64,000 nucleotides of DNA from Zeimonas arvi (GTDB lineage: Bacteria > Pseudomonadota > Gammaproteobacteria > Burkholderiales > Burkholderiaceae_E): positions 496,001-560,000 of the forward strand of contig NZ_VDUY01000001.1 of the NCBI RefSeq assembly GCF_008039575.1, read 5' to 3'. The notes below the pieces were generated by a model that was not told the origin of the DNA, ran no database searches, and worked only from the letters and a program-made list of their open reading frames with translations. The first letter of the stretch is position 1; each line of letters starts with the position of its first letter. Below, piece by piece: positions 55,537 to 64,000 of this stretch. The translations under genes were made by a program, and so were the position numbers.

Positions 55537-56976
55537 TCAGGCGAGCGTGTAGGCGGTCTTCACCGTGGTGAAGAACTCCTGCGCGTAGCGACCCTGCTCG
55601 CGCGGGCCGTAGCTCGAGCCCTTGCGGCCACCGAAGGGCACGTGATAGTCCACGCCGGCGGTCGGCAGGTTGACCATCACCATGCCCGACTGGCAGTGGC
55701 GCTTGAAGTGCGCGGCGTGCTTCAGCGAGGTGGTGGCGATGCCGGCCGACAGGCCGAAGGTGGTGTCGTTCGCCGCCGCCAGGGCGGCTTCGTAGTCCTT
55801 CACCCGGATGACGCTCGCCACCGGGCCGAAGATCTCCTCGCGGTTGATCCGCATCGCGGCGGTGGTGTCGGTGAACAGCGCCGGCGCCATGTAGAAGCCC
55901 TCGGTCTCGCGCTTCAGGCGGTCACCGCCGATCACCAGCGTGGCGCCCTCGGACTGGCCGATCTCGATGTAGCTCATGTCCTGCTCGAGCTGCGACTGGC
56001 TGGAGACCGGACCGATGTCGGTGCCGGCCTTCAGCGCGTCGTCGACCTTCAACGCGGCCATCCGCTCCTTCATCGCCTCGATGAACTTCGTGTAGATGCC
56101 GTCGGTCACGATCAGCCGGCTCGACGCGGTGCAGCGCTGCCCCGTCTGGAAGAAGGCGCTCTGCACGCAGATCTCGACCGCCTGCTTCAGGTCGGCGTCG
56201 TCGAGCACCACCTGCGGGTTCTTGCCGCCCATCTCGAGCTGCACCTTCTTGAGGTTTTGCGCGCAGGCCTGCGCCACGCGCGCGCCCACGCTCTGCGAGC
56301 CGGTGAAGCTGATCGCGTCGATGCCGGGGTGGTTGATCAGGCGCTCGCCCACCACGCTGCCGCGGCCCATGACCAGGTTGAACACGCCGGCCGGGATGCC
56401 CGAGCGCGAGATGATCTCGGCGATGGCCCAGGAGCAGCCCGGCACCAGGTCGGCGGGCTTCAGGACCACGCAGTTGCCGTAGGCCAGCGCCGGCGCGACT
56501 TTCCACGCGGGGATCGCGATCGGGAAGTTCCAGGGCGTGATGATGCCGACCACGCCGACCGGCTCGCGGGTGACTTCGACACCGATGCCCGGACGCACCG
56601 AGGGCAGCGTCTCGCCGGCCAGCCGCAGGCACTCGCCGGCGAAGAACTTGAAGATGTTCCCCGCGCGCACCGCCTCGCCGATGCCATCGGCCAGCGTCTT
56701 GCCCTCTTCGCGAGCCAGCAGCCTGCCGAGTTCTTCCCGGCGCGCGAGGATCTCGGTGCCGATCTTGTCGAGCGCGTCGTGCCGCGCCTGGATGCCGCCG
56801 GTCGACCAGGCCGGGAAGGCCGCCCGCGCCGCCTGCACGGCCGCATCGAGCTGCGCGGCGTCGGCCTGCGCGTACTCGCCGATCACGTCGGACAGGTTCG
56901 ACGGGCTGATGTTCTTCGTGTAGGCATTGCCGGCGACCCATTCGCCGCCGATCAGGTTCTCGTGCTGTTTCGTCAT
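55537..56976 (-). CDS. 2,5-dioxovalerate (alpha-ketoglutarate semialdehyde) dehydrogenase
   Basis: A 479-residue NAD(P)-dependent aldehyde dehydrogenase. Catalytic C282 is in FFQTGQRCTASSR and E248 in QLEMGGKNPQV. The GITPWNFPIAIPAWKVAPAL segment binds the cofactor. The TGQRCTASSR context and the pairing with a keto-deoxyarabonate dehydratase point to alpha-ketoglutarate semialdehyde as substrate, giving 2-oxoglutarate. AAGGAGA lies before the ATG at 56976. It follows the dehydratase after 14 bp. Confidence 0.9.
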   Translation of the reverse strand: MTKQHENLIGGEWVAGNAYTKNISPSNLSDVIGEYAQADAAQLDAAVQAARAAFPAWSTGGIQARHDALDKIGTEILARREELGRLLAREEGKTLADGIGEAVRAGNIFKFFAGECLRLAGETLPSVRPGIGVEVTREPVGVVGIITPWNFPIAIPAWKVAPALAYGNCVVLKPADLVPGCSWAIAEIISRSGIPAGVFNLVMGRGSVVGERLINHPGIDAISFTGSQSVGARVAQACAQNLKKVQLEMGGKNPQVVLDDADLKQAVEICVQSAFFQTGQRCTASSRLIVTDGIYTKFIEAMKERMAALKVDDALKAGTDIGPVSSQSQLEQDMSYIEIGQSEGATLVIGGDRLKRETEGFYMAPALFTDTTAAMRINREEIFGPVASVIRVKDYEAALAAANDTTFGLSAGIATTSLKHAAHFKRHCQSGMVMVNLPTAGVDYHVPFGGRKGSSYGPREQGRYAQEFFTTVKTAYTLA

Positions 56977-56990
56977 GGCGTTCTCCTTGT

Positions 56991-57920
56991 TCACTTGCCC
57001 CAGCGCAGCACGAGCGGATCGAGCCGCCGGGCGACGTCGATCAGGCCCGCTCGCGTGGCGGGATGCATGGGCGGAATCGGGTGGCGCGGCGCCTCGCAGT
57101 CGATCACGCCCCCTTCCTTCATCAGCGCCTTGGCGGCCAGCAGCCAGCCCTGGCGGTTCTCGTAGTTGATCAGCGGCAACCAGCGGTTGTAGGCGACCAT
57201 GGCCGTCTCGCGATCGCCTGCCAGGTAGGGATCGACGATGGTGCGGATGCCGTCGGGATAGCCGCCGCCGGTCATCGCACCGTTGGCGCCGGCGTCCATG
57301 TCGGCCAGCAGGGTGATCGCCTCCTCGCCGTCCCAGGGCCCTTCGATCGCGTCGCCGCCCAGCCGGATCAGTTCGCGCAGCTTGGAGGCGGCGCCGGCCG
57401 TCTCGATCTTGAAATAGGACACCTGCTCGATCTCGCGGGCCATCTTCGCCAGGAAGGCGGGCGTGAGCGTGGTGCCCGATACCGGCGCGTCCTGGATCAT
57501 GATCGGGATGTCGATCGCGTCCGAAAGCCGGGCGAAGAACTGCTCGATCACCGGCTCGGCCACCCGGATCGAGGCCCCGTGGTACGGCGGCATCACCATC
57601 ACCATGGCCGCGCCCATGTCCTGGGCCCGGCGGCTGCGCTCGGCGCAGACCCGGGTGCTGAAGTGGGTGGTGGTCACGATGACCGGCACGCGCCCTGCCA
57701 CGTGGGCGAGGATCTCGCGCGTGAGCAGCTCGCGCTCGTCGTCGGACAGCACGAACTGCTCGGAGAAGTTCGCCAGGATGCACAGGCCGTTGGAGCCTGC
57801 GTCGATCATGAAGTCCACGCAGCGTTTCTGGCTGGCGAGGTCCAGCTCGCCGTTCTCGCGGAACGTGGTCGGCACGACGGGGAAAACGCCCTGGTAGCGG
57901 GCCTTGCGGGGAGTGGTCAT
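56991..57920 (-). CDS. L-2-keto-3-deoxyarabonate dehydratase (DHDPS/NAL family)
   Basis: A 309-residue class I aldolase-fold lyase. The Schiff-base lysine is K171 in VSYFKIETAGAASK. The N-terminal MIDAGSNGLCILANFSEQF and the segment MVMVMPPYHGASIR closely match, as I remember it, the Azospirillum enzyme that converts L-2-keto-3-deoxyarabonate to alpha-ketoglutarate semialdehyde. The next gene oxidises that product, so the pair forms the end of non-phosphorylative pentose catabolism. 5-dehydro-4-deoxyglucarate dehydratase is the main alternative. It heads a four-gene operon. The ATG at 57920 gives the family N-terminus. Confidence 0.87.
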   Translation of the reverse strand: MTTPRKARYQGVFPVVPTTFRENGELDLASQKRCVDFMIDAGSNGLCILANFSEQFVLSDDERELLTREILAHVAGRVPVIVTTTHFSTRVCAERSRRAQDMGAAMVMVMPPYHGASIRVAEPVIEQFFARLSDAIDIPIMIQDAPVSGTTLTPAFLAKMAREIEQVSYFKIETAGAASKLRELIRLGGDAIEGPWDGEEAITLLADMDAGANGAMTGGGYPDGIRTIVDPYLAGDRETAMVAYNRWLPLINYENRQGWLLAAKALMKEGGVIDCEAPRHPIPPMHPATRAGLIDVARRLDPLVLRWGK

Positions 57921-58111
57921 CGGGATCGCCCTGCGGGTTCGTTCTTGTGGCCGGCCGGCGAGGCGAACGCCGGCGGATGCGGAACGCAATGATACCGGGC
58001 CGGCGAATCCAGCGCTCGTTGAGCAGGTTCAAGCCGGCCTGCGCCCCGGTGCGGGGCTTCGGTGTCATGATGAAGGAAAGCCGTCGACCCGCGATGCACG
58101 AGGAGCCGTCG

Positions 58112-59350
58112 ATGAAGCACACCACGCCGATCGCCGCGCTGGCCGGCACGATCGTTTCCGCTGCCCTGCTGCTGGCCCCGGTCGCGCCCGTGCAGGCGCA
58201 GGAGCCCGCCATCTGGCGAGCCCATGCGCCCTACAGCCAGCAGGAGCTCGACCAGATGCTGGCGCCGATCGCGCTGTATCCGGACGCGCTGCTCGCGCAG
58301 GTGCTGATGGCCGCCACCTACCCGCTCGAGGTCGTGCAGGCGGCGCGGTTCATGCAGCGCAACCCCGGCCTGTCCGGCGATGCCCTGGCGCGCGCCATCG
58401 CGCCGATGCGCTGGGACCCGAGCGTCGCGGCGCTCACGCAGTTCCCGTCGGTGCTGGCCATGATGAACGAGGAGCTCGAGTGGACCGAGCGCCTCGGCGA
58501 AGCTTTCCTCGCGCAGCGCGAGCAGGTCATGGACACGATCCAGATGCTGCGCGACCGCGCCTGGGCGGCCGGTACGCTGCGGCCGAACGATCGCCAGAAC
58601 GTGATCGTTCGCGACCGCGTCTACCTGATCGAGACCTGGCACCCCGGCTACTACTGGGTGCCCTACTACAACCCGCTGATCGTGTTCGGCACCTGGTGGT
58701 GGCCGGCCTATCCCCCCTTCCTGTGGGTGCCCCCGGTCGTCTACCGCCCGCCCTACTTTCCTCAGGTCTACTCGGTGGGCATCGTCTGGGGTCCGGTGGT
58801 GCTGGTGCTGGACTCGCTTTGGAGCGACCCGCTTCCGGTGTGGCGCGACCGCGCCGTGGTGCTCGGCACGCAGCCGGTGACCAACGTGATCGTGACCAGC
58901 GCGAGCGCGCCACGGCCGGTGATCTGGCGGCACGACCCCAGCCATCGGCGCCACGTCGAGTACCGCACCCCGGCGCTGCGCGACGGCATCCCGCCGCTGT
59001 TTCCCGAGAAGCCCTCGCGCGTGTCGCCCAGCGTCCAGCCCCCACGCGCGCCCGATGCACGCCCGCTCCCGGAAACCCGCCCGATTCCGGACACGCGCCC
59101 GATGCCAGACAGCCGCCCGCTGCCGCGCCAGCAGGTGCCGGTCAAGCCGCCCGCCGTCGTGCCCGAGCGCACGCTTCCGCGACAATCGCTGCCGGTCGCG
59201 CCACGGCAACCGGTCCCGCAGCAGATGACGCCGCGCCAGCCCGCGCCGCCGCAGTACCAGCAGCGCGCGCCGCAGCCGCAGCCCCAGCGCGAGATCCGCC
59301 AGGGCGGGCAGTCGGGCGGCTCGCCACGACAGTCCTGGCCGGCTCAATAG
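58112..59350 (+). CDS. DUF3300 domain secreted protein with proline-rich tail
   Basis: A 412-residue protein. The signal peptide ends near PVAPVQA-QE. The DUF3300 domain (about 40-230) includes LDQMLAPIALYPDALLAQVLMA, ALTQFPSVLAMMNEELEWT and aromatic blocks around TWHPGYYWVPYYNP and WWPAYPP. After about residue 290 there is a proline/arginine/glutamine-rich tail with hexapeptide repeats (PLPETR, PIPDTR, PMPDSR, PLPRQQ) encoded at 59060-59135. The function of the family is unknown; the tail suggests cell-wall or envelope attachment. GAGGAG precedes the ATG at 58112. Confidence 0.86.
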   Translation: MKHTTPIAALAGTIVSAALLLAPVAPVQAQEPAIWRAHAPYSQQELDQMLAPIALYPDALLAQVLMAATYPLEVVQAARFMQRNPGLSGDALARAIAPMRWDPSVAALTQFPSVLAMMNEELEWTERLGEAFLAQREQVMDTIQMLRDRAWAAGTLRPNDRQNVIVRDRVYLIETWHPGYYWVPYYNPLIVFGTWWWPAYPPFLWVPPVVYRPPYFPQVYSVGIVWGPVVLVLDSLWSDPLPVWRDRAVVLGTQPVTNVIVTSASAPRPVIWRHDPSHRRHVEYRTPALRDGIPPLFPEKPSRVSPSVQPPRAPDARPLPETRPIPDTRPMPDSRPLPRQQVPVKPPAVVPERTLPRQSLPVAPRQPVPQQMTPRQPAPPQYQQRAPQPQPQREIRQGGQSGGSPRQSWPAQ

Positions 59351-59385
59351 GCTGGACACGACAGAATCCGGAGCCTTCATCCTTC

Positions 59386-60402
59386 ATGACGAACCCTGCC
59401 GCCATCTTCGAAGCCGGAGACCTCCGGCTGAGCTCGGGCGCCACCTATCGTGGCGCACGGCTCTCCTACCGCACCTACGGCAAGCTCTCGCCGGCGCGCG
59501 ACAACGTCGTGCTCTATCCCACTTCGTATTCGGCGCAGCACCTGGACACCGAGTGGCTGATCGAGCCCGACGGCATCCTCGATCCGACGCGCTGGTTCGT
59601 CGTGATCCCCGACATGTTCGGCAACGGCCTGTCGGCCTCGCCGAGCAATACCGCTCCGCCCTGGGACGGAAGCCGCTATCCGCATTTCAGCATCCTCGAC
59701 AACGTCCGCGTGCAGCGTCGGCTGCTGCGCGAGGTGTTCGGCGTGGCGCGGCTGAAGATGGTCTACGGCTGGTCGATGGGCGGCATGCAGGCCTACCAGT
59801 GGGGGGCCAGCTTCCCGGACGAGGTCGAGCGGGTCGTGGTGGTCTGCGGGGCGGCGCGCTGCGCCCGGCACAACTACGTGTTCCTCGAAGGCGTCAAGGC
59901 GGCGCTGACCGCCGACCCGGCCTGGCGCGACGGGCGCTTCGAGCGCAAACCCGAGCGCGGGCTGCGGGCCATGGGCCGGGTCTACGCCGGCTGGGCCATG
60001 TCGCAGGCCTTCTACCGCGACGAGCTGTGGCGACAGGTCGGCTTCTCGTCGCTCGAGGATTACCTGGTGGGCGGCTGGGAGGGCAATTTCCTGCGCCGGC
60101 ACGCCGAGGACCTGCTGGCCCAGATCCACACCTGGCAGCATTTCAGCATCGCCGACGATCCGGCCTTCGCCGGCGACTTCGAGGCGGCGCTGCGCGCGAT
60201 CCGGGCCGAGGTGCTGCTGATGCCCGGCCGCACCGACCTCTACTTCCGGGTCGAGGACAACGCCGACGAGCTGCCCCGGCTCGCGCGCGGCCGGCTGGCC
60301 CCGATCGAGTCCGACTGGGGCCACCGCGCCGGCAACCCGGTGCACCGGGGCGCCGACTGGGCCTTCATCCGCGAGCAGGTCCGGGCCCTGCTCGAACGCT
60401 GA
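59386..60402 (+). CDS. Alpha/beta hydrolase of the homoserine O-acetyltransferase (MetX)-like family
   Basis: A 338-residue protein. Nucleophile S130 is in VYGWSMGGMQAYQWG, the acid D284 in MPGRTDLYF and the histidine H313 in SDWGHRAGNP. The opening LSSGATYRGARLSYRTYGKL and VVIPDMFGNGLSASPSN resemble MetX. The oxyanion and acyl-CoA region typical of real MetX is shortened, so it may be a hydrolase or another acyltransferase. It lies 35 bp after the DUF3300 gene and is convergent with rdgC (4 bp between stops). Confidence 0.85.
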   Translation: MTNPAAIFEAGDLRLSSGATYRGARLSYRTYGKLSPARDNVVLYPTSYSAQHLDTEWLIEPDGILDPTRWFVVIPDMFGNGLSASPSNTAPPWDGSRYPHFSILDNVRVQRRLLREVFGVARLKMVYGWSMGGMQAYQWGASFPDEVERVVVVCGAARCARHNYVFLEGVKAALTADPAWRDGRFERKPERGLRAMGRVYAGWAMSQAFYRDELWRQVGFSSLEDYLVGGWEGNFLRRHAEDLLAQIHTWQHFSIADDPAFAGDFEAALRAIRAEVLLMPGRTDLYFRVEDNADELPRLARGRLAPIESDWGHRAGNPVHRGADWAFIREQVRALLER

Positions 60403-60406
60403 GGAT

Positions 60407-61414
60407 TCAGCCCGTCCTCGCGGACGCCGCCTCGGCCGCGCCCTCCGGCTCGATCTCGCCGCCCAGCGCCTCGAGCAGGTCGGGAACGAGCCGGCCGAGC
60501 TCGGCCGTGGCGATCGCCACGTCGGCGTCGAAGCCGTCGTCTTCCTCGCCGCCGCCGGGCTGGCCGGCGGCCGCCTCGAGCACGACGTCGAGGATCTCGA
60601 GCCGCCTGAGCACGAGGCTGGCGTCGAGCACGAAGGACACCCGCTCCTGCCAGGTCATCGCGAGCTTCGTGGCCACCTTGCCCTGCTCGATGTGCGCGAC
60701 GATCTCGTCGATGTCCAGGGGGTGGCGGGCGTAGCGCACCGTGGCCTTGTCGCCGGCGGGGGCCGGCGCGGCGCCCTCGAGCGCCACCTGCGACTCGCCG
60801 GCGCCGGCCTGCCTGAGCTCGCACTCGCGATCGAGCGAGAACCCGGCCGGCGCCTCGCGCTCGGCCAGCCAGGTCGACATCGCGGTCGACGGCGACAGTC
60901 CGGTCTTCACCAGGCTGGCGGGCAGCTCGGCCGCCATGTCGCGGAAGGCCTCCATCAGCGCGCCGACCGCCTCGTCGGCCCTGGCGGCGCTGCCGGCGCC
61001 CACCAGCATGAGCCGGGCCTTCGGATCGATCCAGATCCGCGTGGTCGAGAACTTGCTGAAGGCGCGCGGCAGCAGGTCGATCACCACCTCCTCCTTCAGC
61101 TCCTTGCGCTGCTTGCCGCGTGGCCGGTTGCCCGTCTCCTGCTCGATGCGCCGCAGCCGATCCTCGAGCGCGTCCTTGACTGCCGAACCCGGCACCGCGC
61201 GCACCTCGGTGCGCAGGCTCAGCACCAGCTGGCCGCCCACCGACTCGGCCAGCGCGCCGTGCGCCCTGCCCCGCGGCTCGACCCAGCCGGCCGAGCGCGG
61301 CTCGGTCGGGCTGCAGGGCGCGAAGCGCGCGCGGTCGAGCGCCTCTTCGAGCGCTTCGAGCGAGGGCGGCTCCCAGCCGGGAGCGATGCGATAGACGATG
61401 GCGGACTTGAACAT
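60407..61414 (-). CDS. rdgC: Recombination-associated protein RdgC
   Basis: A 335-residue DNA-binding protein that forms ring dimers and limits RecA action. The start MFKSAIVYRIAPGWEP, the segment KQRKELKEEVVIDLLPRAFSKFS (here split) and AHIEQGKVATKLAMTWQERVSFVLD are RdgC hallmarks. The C-terminal 40 residues are acidic and glycine/alanine-rich. It stands alone, divergent from an MFS gene across 148 bp. Confidence 0.96.
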   Translation of the reverse strand: MFKSAIVYRIAPGWEPPSLEALEEALDRARFAPCSPTEPRSAGWVEPRGRAHGALAESVGGQLVLSLRTEVRAVPGSAVKDALEDRLRRIEQETGNRPRGKQRKELKEEVVIDLLPRAFSKFSTTRIWIDPKARLMLVGAGSAARADEAVGALMEAFRDMAAELPASLVKTGLSPSTAMSTWLAEREAPAGFSLDRECELRQAGAGESQVALEGAAPAPAGDKATVRYARHPLDIDEIVAHIEQGKVATKLAMTWQERVSFVLDASLVLRRLEILDVVLEAAAGQPGGGEEDDGFDADVAIATAELGRLVPDLLEALGGEIEPEGAAEAASARTG

Positions 61415-61562
61415 GACCCTGCGGATTGCGTTGAATTCGGGAGCGGGAGACTAACCGAAAGCGCGGCGGCGCGCGGAATCGCCCGAACCGGAACGCCCGG
61501 AAGACCGATCGGAACGCGGAGCCGACCGATGCCCCGGTCGCGCCCCGATAATCGTCCGCATC

Positions 61563-62813
61563 ATGAAGGGCTTCTACGGCTGGCGCATGGTGATCGCGGG
61601 CTCCGCGCTGCAGTTCCTGCAGGGCGGCCTGATGATGCAGGCATTCGGCGCCTACGTGGCGGTCCTCACGACCGAGCGCGGCTGGAGCAAGACCGCGCTG
61701 TCGGGCGCCGCCGCGCTGCAGTCGGTCGAGAGCGCGCTGATCGGCCCGGCGCTGGGCTGGCTGGTGGACCGGGTCGGCGAGCACCGGCTCATCCAGCTTG
61801 GCATCGTGATCTTCGGGCTGGGCCTGATCGCCATGGGCTCGGTCGACACGCTGGCCGGCTTCTATGGCGCCGTCCTGCTGGTCGCGCTGGGCAGCAGCCT
61901 GGCCGGCTACTTCACGATCAACATCGCACTGATCCACTGGTTCGAGCGGCAGCGAGCCCGCGCGCTGTCCAGCGCGGGATTGGGCCTTGCGCTGGGCGGC
62001 TTGTTCGTCCCGGTGGTGGCGGCATCCATCACCGCGTTCGGCTGGCGCGCCACCGCGATCGGCTCGGGCGTGCTCGCGATCGCCATCGGCTGGCCGCTTG
62101 CGCGGGTCTTCCGGGGCCGTCCCGACGCGCTGGGCATGAGGATCGACGGCGCCTCGGCCCAGACGGCCGCGGCGACCGATGCCCCCGCGCCGACCCACAC
62201 CGACGTGACCCCGGGCCTGACCGCGCGCCAGGCCCTGCGCACCGGGGCCTTCTGGCTGCTGTCGGCCGGCCACGGCATCGCGCTGTTCGCGGTCACCAGC
62301 GTGAACGTGCACGCGATCACCCACATCAAGGAAGGCCTGGGCTACTCGGTGGCGCAGGCCTCGCTGGTGATCACGCTGATGACCGGCGCGCAGATCGGCG
62401 GCGTACTGCTCGGCATGGCGGCAGGCGACCGCTACGACAAGCGCTGGATCTGCGCCGCCTGCATGCTGGGCCACGGCTTTGGCCTGCTGATGCTCACCTA
62501 CGCGAACGGCAGCGTGATGCTCGCCGCCTTCGCGTTGCTGCACGGCACGGCCTGGGGGCTGCGCGGCCCGCTGATGCAGGCGATCCGGGCCGACTACTTC
62601 GGTCGCCGCTCGATCGGCATGATCATGGGCCTGTCGTCGGTGGTCATCGCGGTCGGCCAGGTCGGCGGCCCGCTGGTGGCTGGCGCATTCGCCGACCTTA
62701 CCGGAGACTATCGCCTCGGCTACACGCTGCTGGCGGTGCTGGCGCTGGGCGGCTCCTTCGCCTTCCTGCTCGCCAGGCCGCCCGCGCTGCCCGGCGTGCC
62801 GGCCGCACGCTGA
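61563..62813 (+). CDS. MFS transporter (OFA/monocarboxylate-like)
   Basis: A 416-residue transporter with twelve helices. FYGWRMVIAGSALQFLQGGLM at the N-terminus and the loop LGWLVDRVGEHRLIQLG place it near the oxalate/formate antiporter-like group. A hydrophilic linker (about 195-225) precedes the second half, with GMAAGDRYDKRWICA as the matching loop. The cargo is probably a carboxylate but is unassigned. The short distance to the small lipoprotein and gamma-glutamyltransferase genes suggests one transcript. Confidence 0.87.
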   Translation: MKGFYGWRMVIAGSALQFLQGGLMMQAFGAYVAVLTTERGWSKTALSGAAALQSVESALIGPALGWLVDRVGEHRLIQLGIVIFGLGLIAMGSVDTLAGFYGAVLLVALGSSLAGYFTINIALIHWFERQRARALSSAGLGLALGGLFVPVVAASITAFGWRATAIGSGVLAIAIGWPLARVFRGRPDALGMRIDGASAQTAAATDAPAPTHTDVTPGLTARQALRTGAFWLLSAGHGIALFAVTSVNVHAITHIKEGLGYSVAQASLVITLMTGAQIGGVLLGMAAGDRYDKRWICAACMLGHGFGLLMLTYANGSVMLAAFALLHGTAWGLRGPLMQAIRADYFGRRSIGMIMGLSSVVIAVGQVGGPLVAGAFADLTGDYRLGYTLLAVLALGGSFAFLLARPPALPGVPAAR

Positions 62814-62844
62814 AGCGGCAGCCGCTCAAAGGAGGAGACCCGCC

Positions 62845-62970
62845 ATGAAGCTTCCGGTCCTCGTTCTCGCGCTCGGCCTGCTCGCCGGCTGTGCGAGCGG
62901 CGCGCGGCACGATGCCGCCCCCGGTCCGACGGCCTGCCCGCCGGCCTACAACGGCTGCTTTGCCGACTGA
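62845..62970 (+). CDS. Small (41-residue) predicted lipoprotein
   Basis: A short gene with a strong ribosome site (AAAGGAGGAG) nine bases before the ATG. The product starts MKLPVLVLALGLLAGCASGA: a lysine, a hydrophobic core and the lipobox LAGC with C16 to be lipidated. The mature part of 26 residues carries two more cysteines (TACPPAYNGCFAD), perhaps a disulfide. Between an MFS and a gamma-glutamyltransferase gene, 31 and 21 bp away. The function is unknown. Confidence 0.75.
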   Translation: MKLPVLVLALGLLAGCASGARHDAAPGPTACPPAYNGCFAD

Positions 62971-62991
62971 CCGACTGCACCACGATTCGAC

Positions 62992-64000
62992 ATGAGCACA
63001 GACTTCGGATTCGCCTGCGAGAAGCGCCCCGCGATCGGCACGCGGGGCATGGTCGTGACCAACCACCCGCTGGCCTCGGCCGCCGGGGCCGAGATGCTGG
63101 CTGCCGGCGGCAATGCGATCGACGCGGCCGTGGCGGCGCTGTTCACGCTGAGCGTCGTCGAACCGATGATGGTGGGCATCTTCGGCGGCGGCATCGCGCA
63201 CCTGCGCCTTGCCGATGGCCGTCACCGCATCATCGACGGCCTCAGCTGCGCGCCCGGCGCCGCGCGCGCCGACAGCTACCGGCCGGTGTCGGACCGCATG
63301 CCCGACTACATGGAGACCGAAGACCGCGAGAACGCGGTCGGCGCGAAGTCGGTGGCGGTGCCGGGCAACCTGCTCGGCTGGTGCGAGGCCGCGCGGCGCC
63401 ACGGCAGCCTGCCGCTCGCCGACCTGCTGGAACCGGCGATCCGGCACGCGCGCCGAGGCTTCCGGATCACCGGCTACCTTTCCGGCTGCATCGCCGAATG
63501 CGCGGCCGACCTGGCGGCCGACGCCGAGATCGCCCGGCACTTCCTGCCCGGCGGCAAGCCGCTGGCGGCCGGAGACCGGCTGGTGTCGGCCGCCTATGCC
63601 GACACCCTCGCCACGATCGCCCGGCAAGGACCCGCCGCGCTGCACGGCGGCGACCTGGGCCGGCATGCCGCCGAGGCGCTCGCGCGCCGCGGTGGCCTGC
63701 TCGCGCTCGACGACCTGGAAGGCTATTCGCTCGTCGACCGAGAGCCGGTGCGCGGCAGCTACCGGGGCCTCGAAGTGATTGGCCCCCCGCCGCCCTCGGC
63801 CGGAGGGGTGCACGTGCTGCAGATGCTGAACATCCTCGAGGCCTTCGACCTGCGCGGCATGGGCTTCGGCTCCCCGCAGGCCATGCACCTGCTGGCCGAA
63901 GCGCTGAAGATCGCCTTCGCCGATCGCGCTGCCGCCACCGCGGACCCGGCCTTCGTGGACGTGCCGGTGGCTCGCCTGGTGTCGAAGGACTACGCGGCCG
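62992..64000 (+). CDS. Gamma-glutamyltransferase family protein, N-terminal part (3' end outside window)
   Basis: The first 336 codons of a Ntn-hydrolase. The start RGMVVTNHPLASAAGAEMLAAGGNAIDAAVAA (split here) is typical, with VVEPMMVGIFGGG next. PPPPSAGGVHVLQMLNILE and the LLAEALKIAFADR block follow. The autocatalytic threonine of the small subunit lies beyond the window. There is no signal peptide, so this is probably a cytosolic relative of Ggt and not the periplasmic glutathione enzyme. Confidence 0.9.
   Translation, partial: MSTDFGFACEKRPAIGTRGMVVTNHPLASAAGAEMLAAGGNAIDAAVAALFTLSVVEPMMVGIFGGGIAHLRLADGRHRIIDGLSCAPGAARADSYRPVSDRMPDYMETEDRENAVGAKSVAVPGNLLGWCEAARRHGSLPLADLLEPAIRHARRGFRITGYLSGCIAECAADLAADAEIARHFLPGGKPLAAGDRLVSAAYADTLATIARQGPAALHGGDLGRHAAEALARRGGLLALDDLEGYSLVDREPVRGSYRGLEVIGPPPPSAGGVHVLQMLNILEAFDLRGMGFGSPQAMHLLAEALKIAFADRAAATADPAFVDVPVARLVSKDYAA

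Noticed and set aside
59386-60402. Calling this gene metX, homoserine O-acetyltransferase
   Set aside because: The catalytic triad and N-terminal motifs fit the family, but the protein is short for MetX, no methionine gene is nearby, and hydrolases of this family look the same.

Overview
The window is a gene-dense, very GC-rich stretch of a betaproteobacterial chromosome, most likely Burkholderiales. This is inferred from the gene order purD-hemF-nadD-rsfS-rlmH-maf-rng, from the LPS genes beside dnaE, and from paired GTP cyclohydrolase II, RdgC and GluQRS genes. I found no tRNA, rRNA, CRISPR array, phage or plasmid module. The only mobile element is one intact IS5/IS1182-type insertion sequence (1810-3144).

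Layout. 1-1787: the end of an N-acetylglutaminylglutamine amide (NAGGN) osmoprotectant locus. 1810-3144: the IS, inserted in a CTAG that contains the stop codon of a diguanylate cyclase. 3145-7903: a minus-strand iron-type group (TonB receptor, PepSY membrane protein, diguanylate cyclase) behind a Fur-box-like site. 7962-11059: DsbA-like protein, AI-2E-type permease, TRIC-type channel and DUF2062 protein. 11282-15646: plus-strand catabolic and repair genes (phenylalanine hydroxylase with an overlapping imino-acid reductase; Ada, an uncharacterised Fe/2-oxoglutarate oxygenase, AlkB). 15665-20276: DUF4197 protein, a MarR/MFS pair with a palindromic operator, ribA and a FAD oxidoreductase. 20298-25355: a five-gene minus-strand group (HerA-like ATPase, EamA exporter, atypical SDR, quinone reductase, TcdA). 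25502-32378: the housekeeping run yebC-purD-hemF-nadD-rsfS-rlmH-maf-rng. 32523-34479: a periplasmic PQQ-type sugar dehydrogenase with a cytochrome c. 34480-44730: minus strand, a possible dnaE-waaL-msbA-glycosyltransferase-glycosyltransferase-FkbM transcription unit, followed by a peroxidase-like and a DUF4870 gene. 44749-52971: EamA exporter, HAD phosphatase, lipase-like hydrolase, flavodoxin, GluQRS, RhlE, a lipoprotein and RF3. 52982-53205: a nested palindromic intergenic element. 53273-57920: a four-gene operon for the end of non-phosphorylative L-arabonate-type sugar-acid catabolism. 58112-64000: DUF3300 protein, MetX-like hydrolase, RdgC, MFS transporter, a 41-residue lipoprotein and the start of a gamma-glutamyltransferase gene.

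Genes are packed with 4-base stop/start overlaps of the form NTGA, where N is A, G or T. In several cases these decide GTG or TTG starts that would otherwise be doubtful. The items most worth following up are the extra oxygenase between ada and alkB, the 224-bp nested palindrome after prfC, the histone-H1-like tail on RsfS, the structured yebC leader, and the LPS genes apparently co-transcribed with dnaE.
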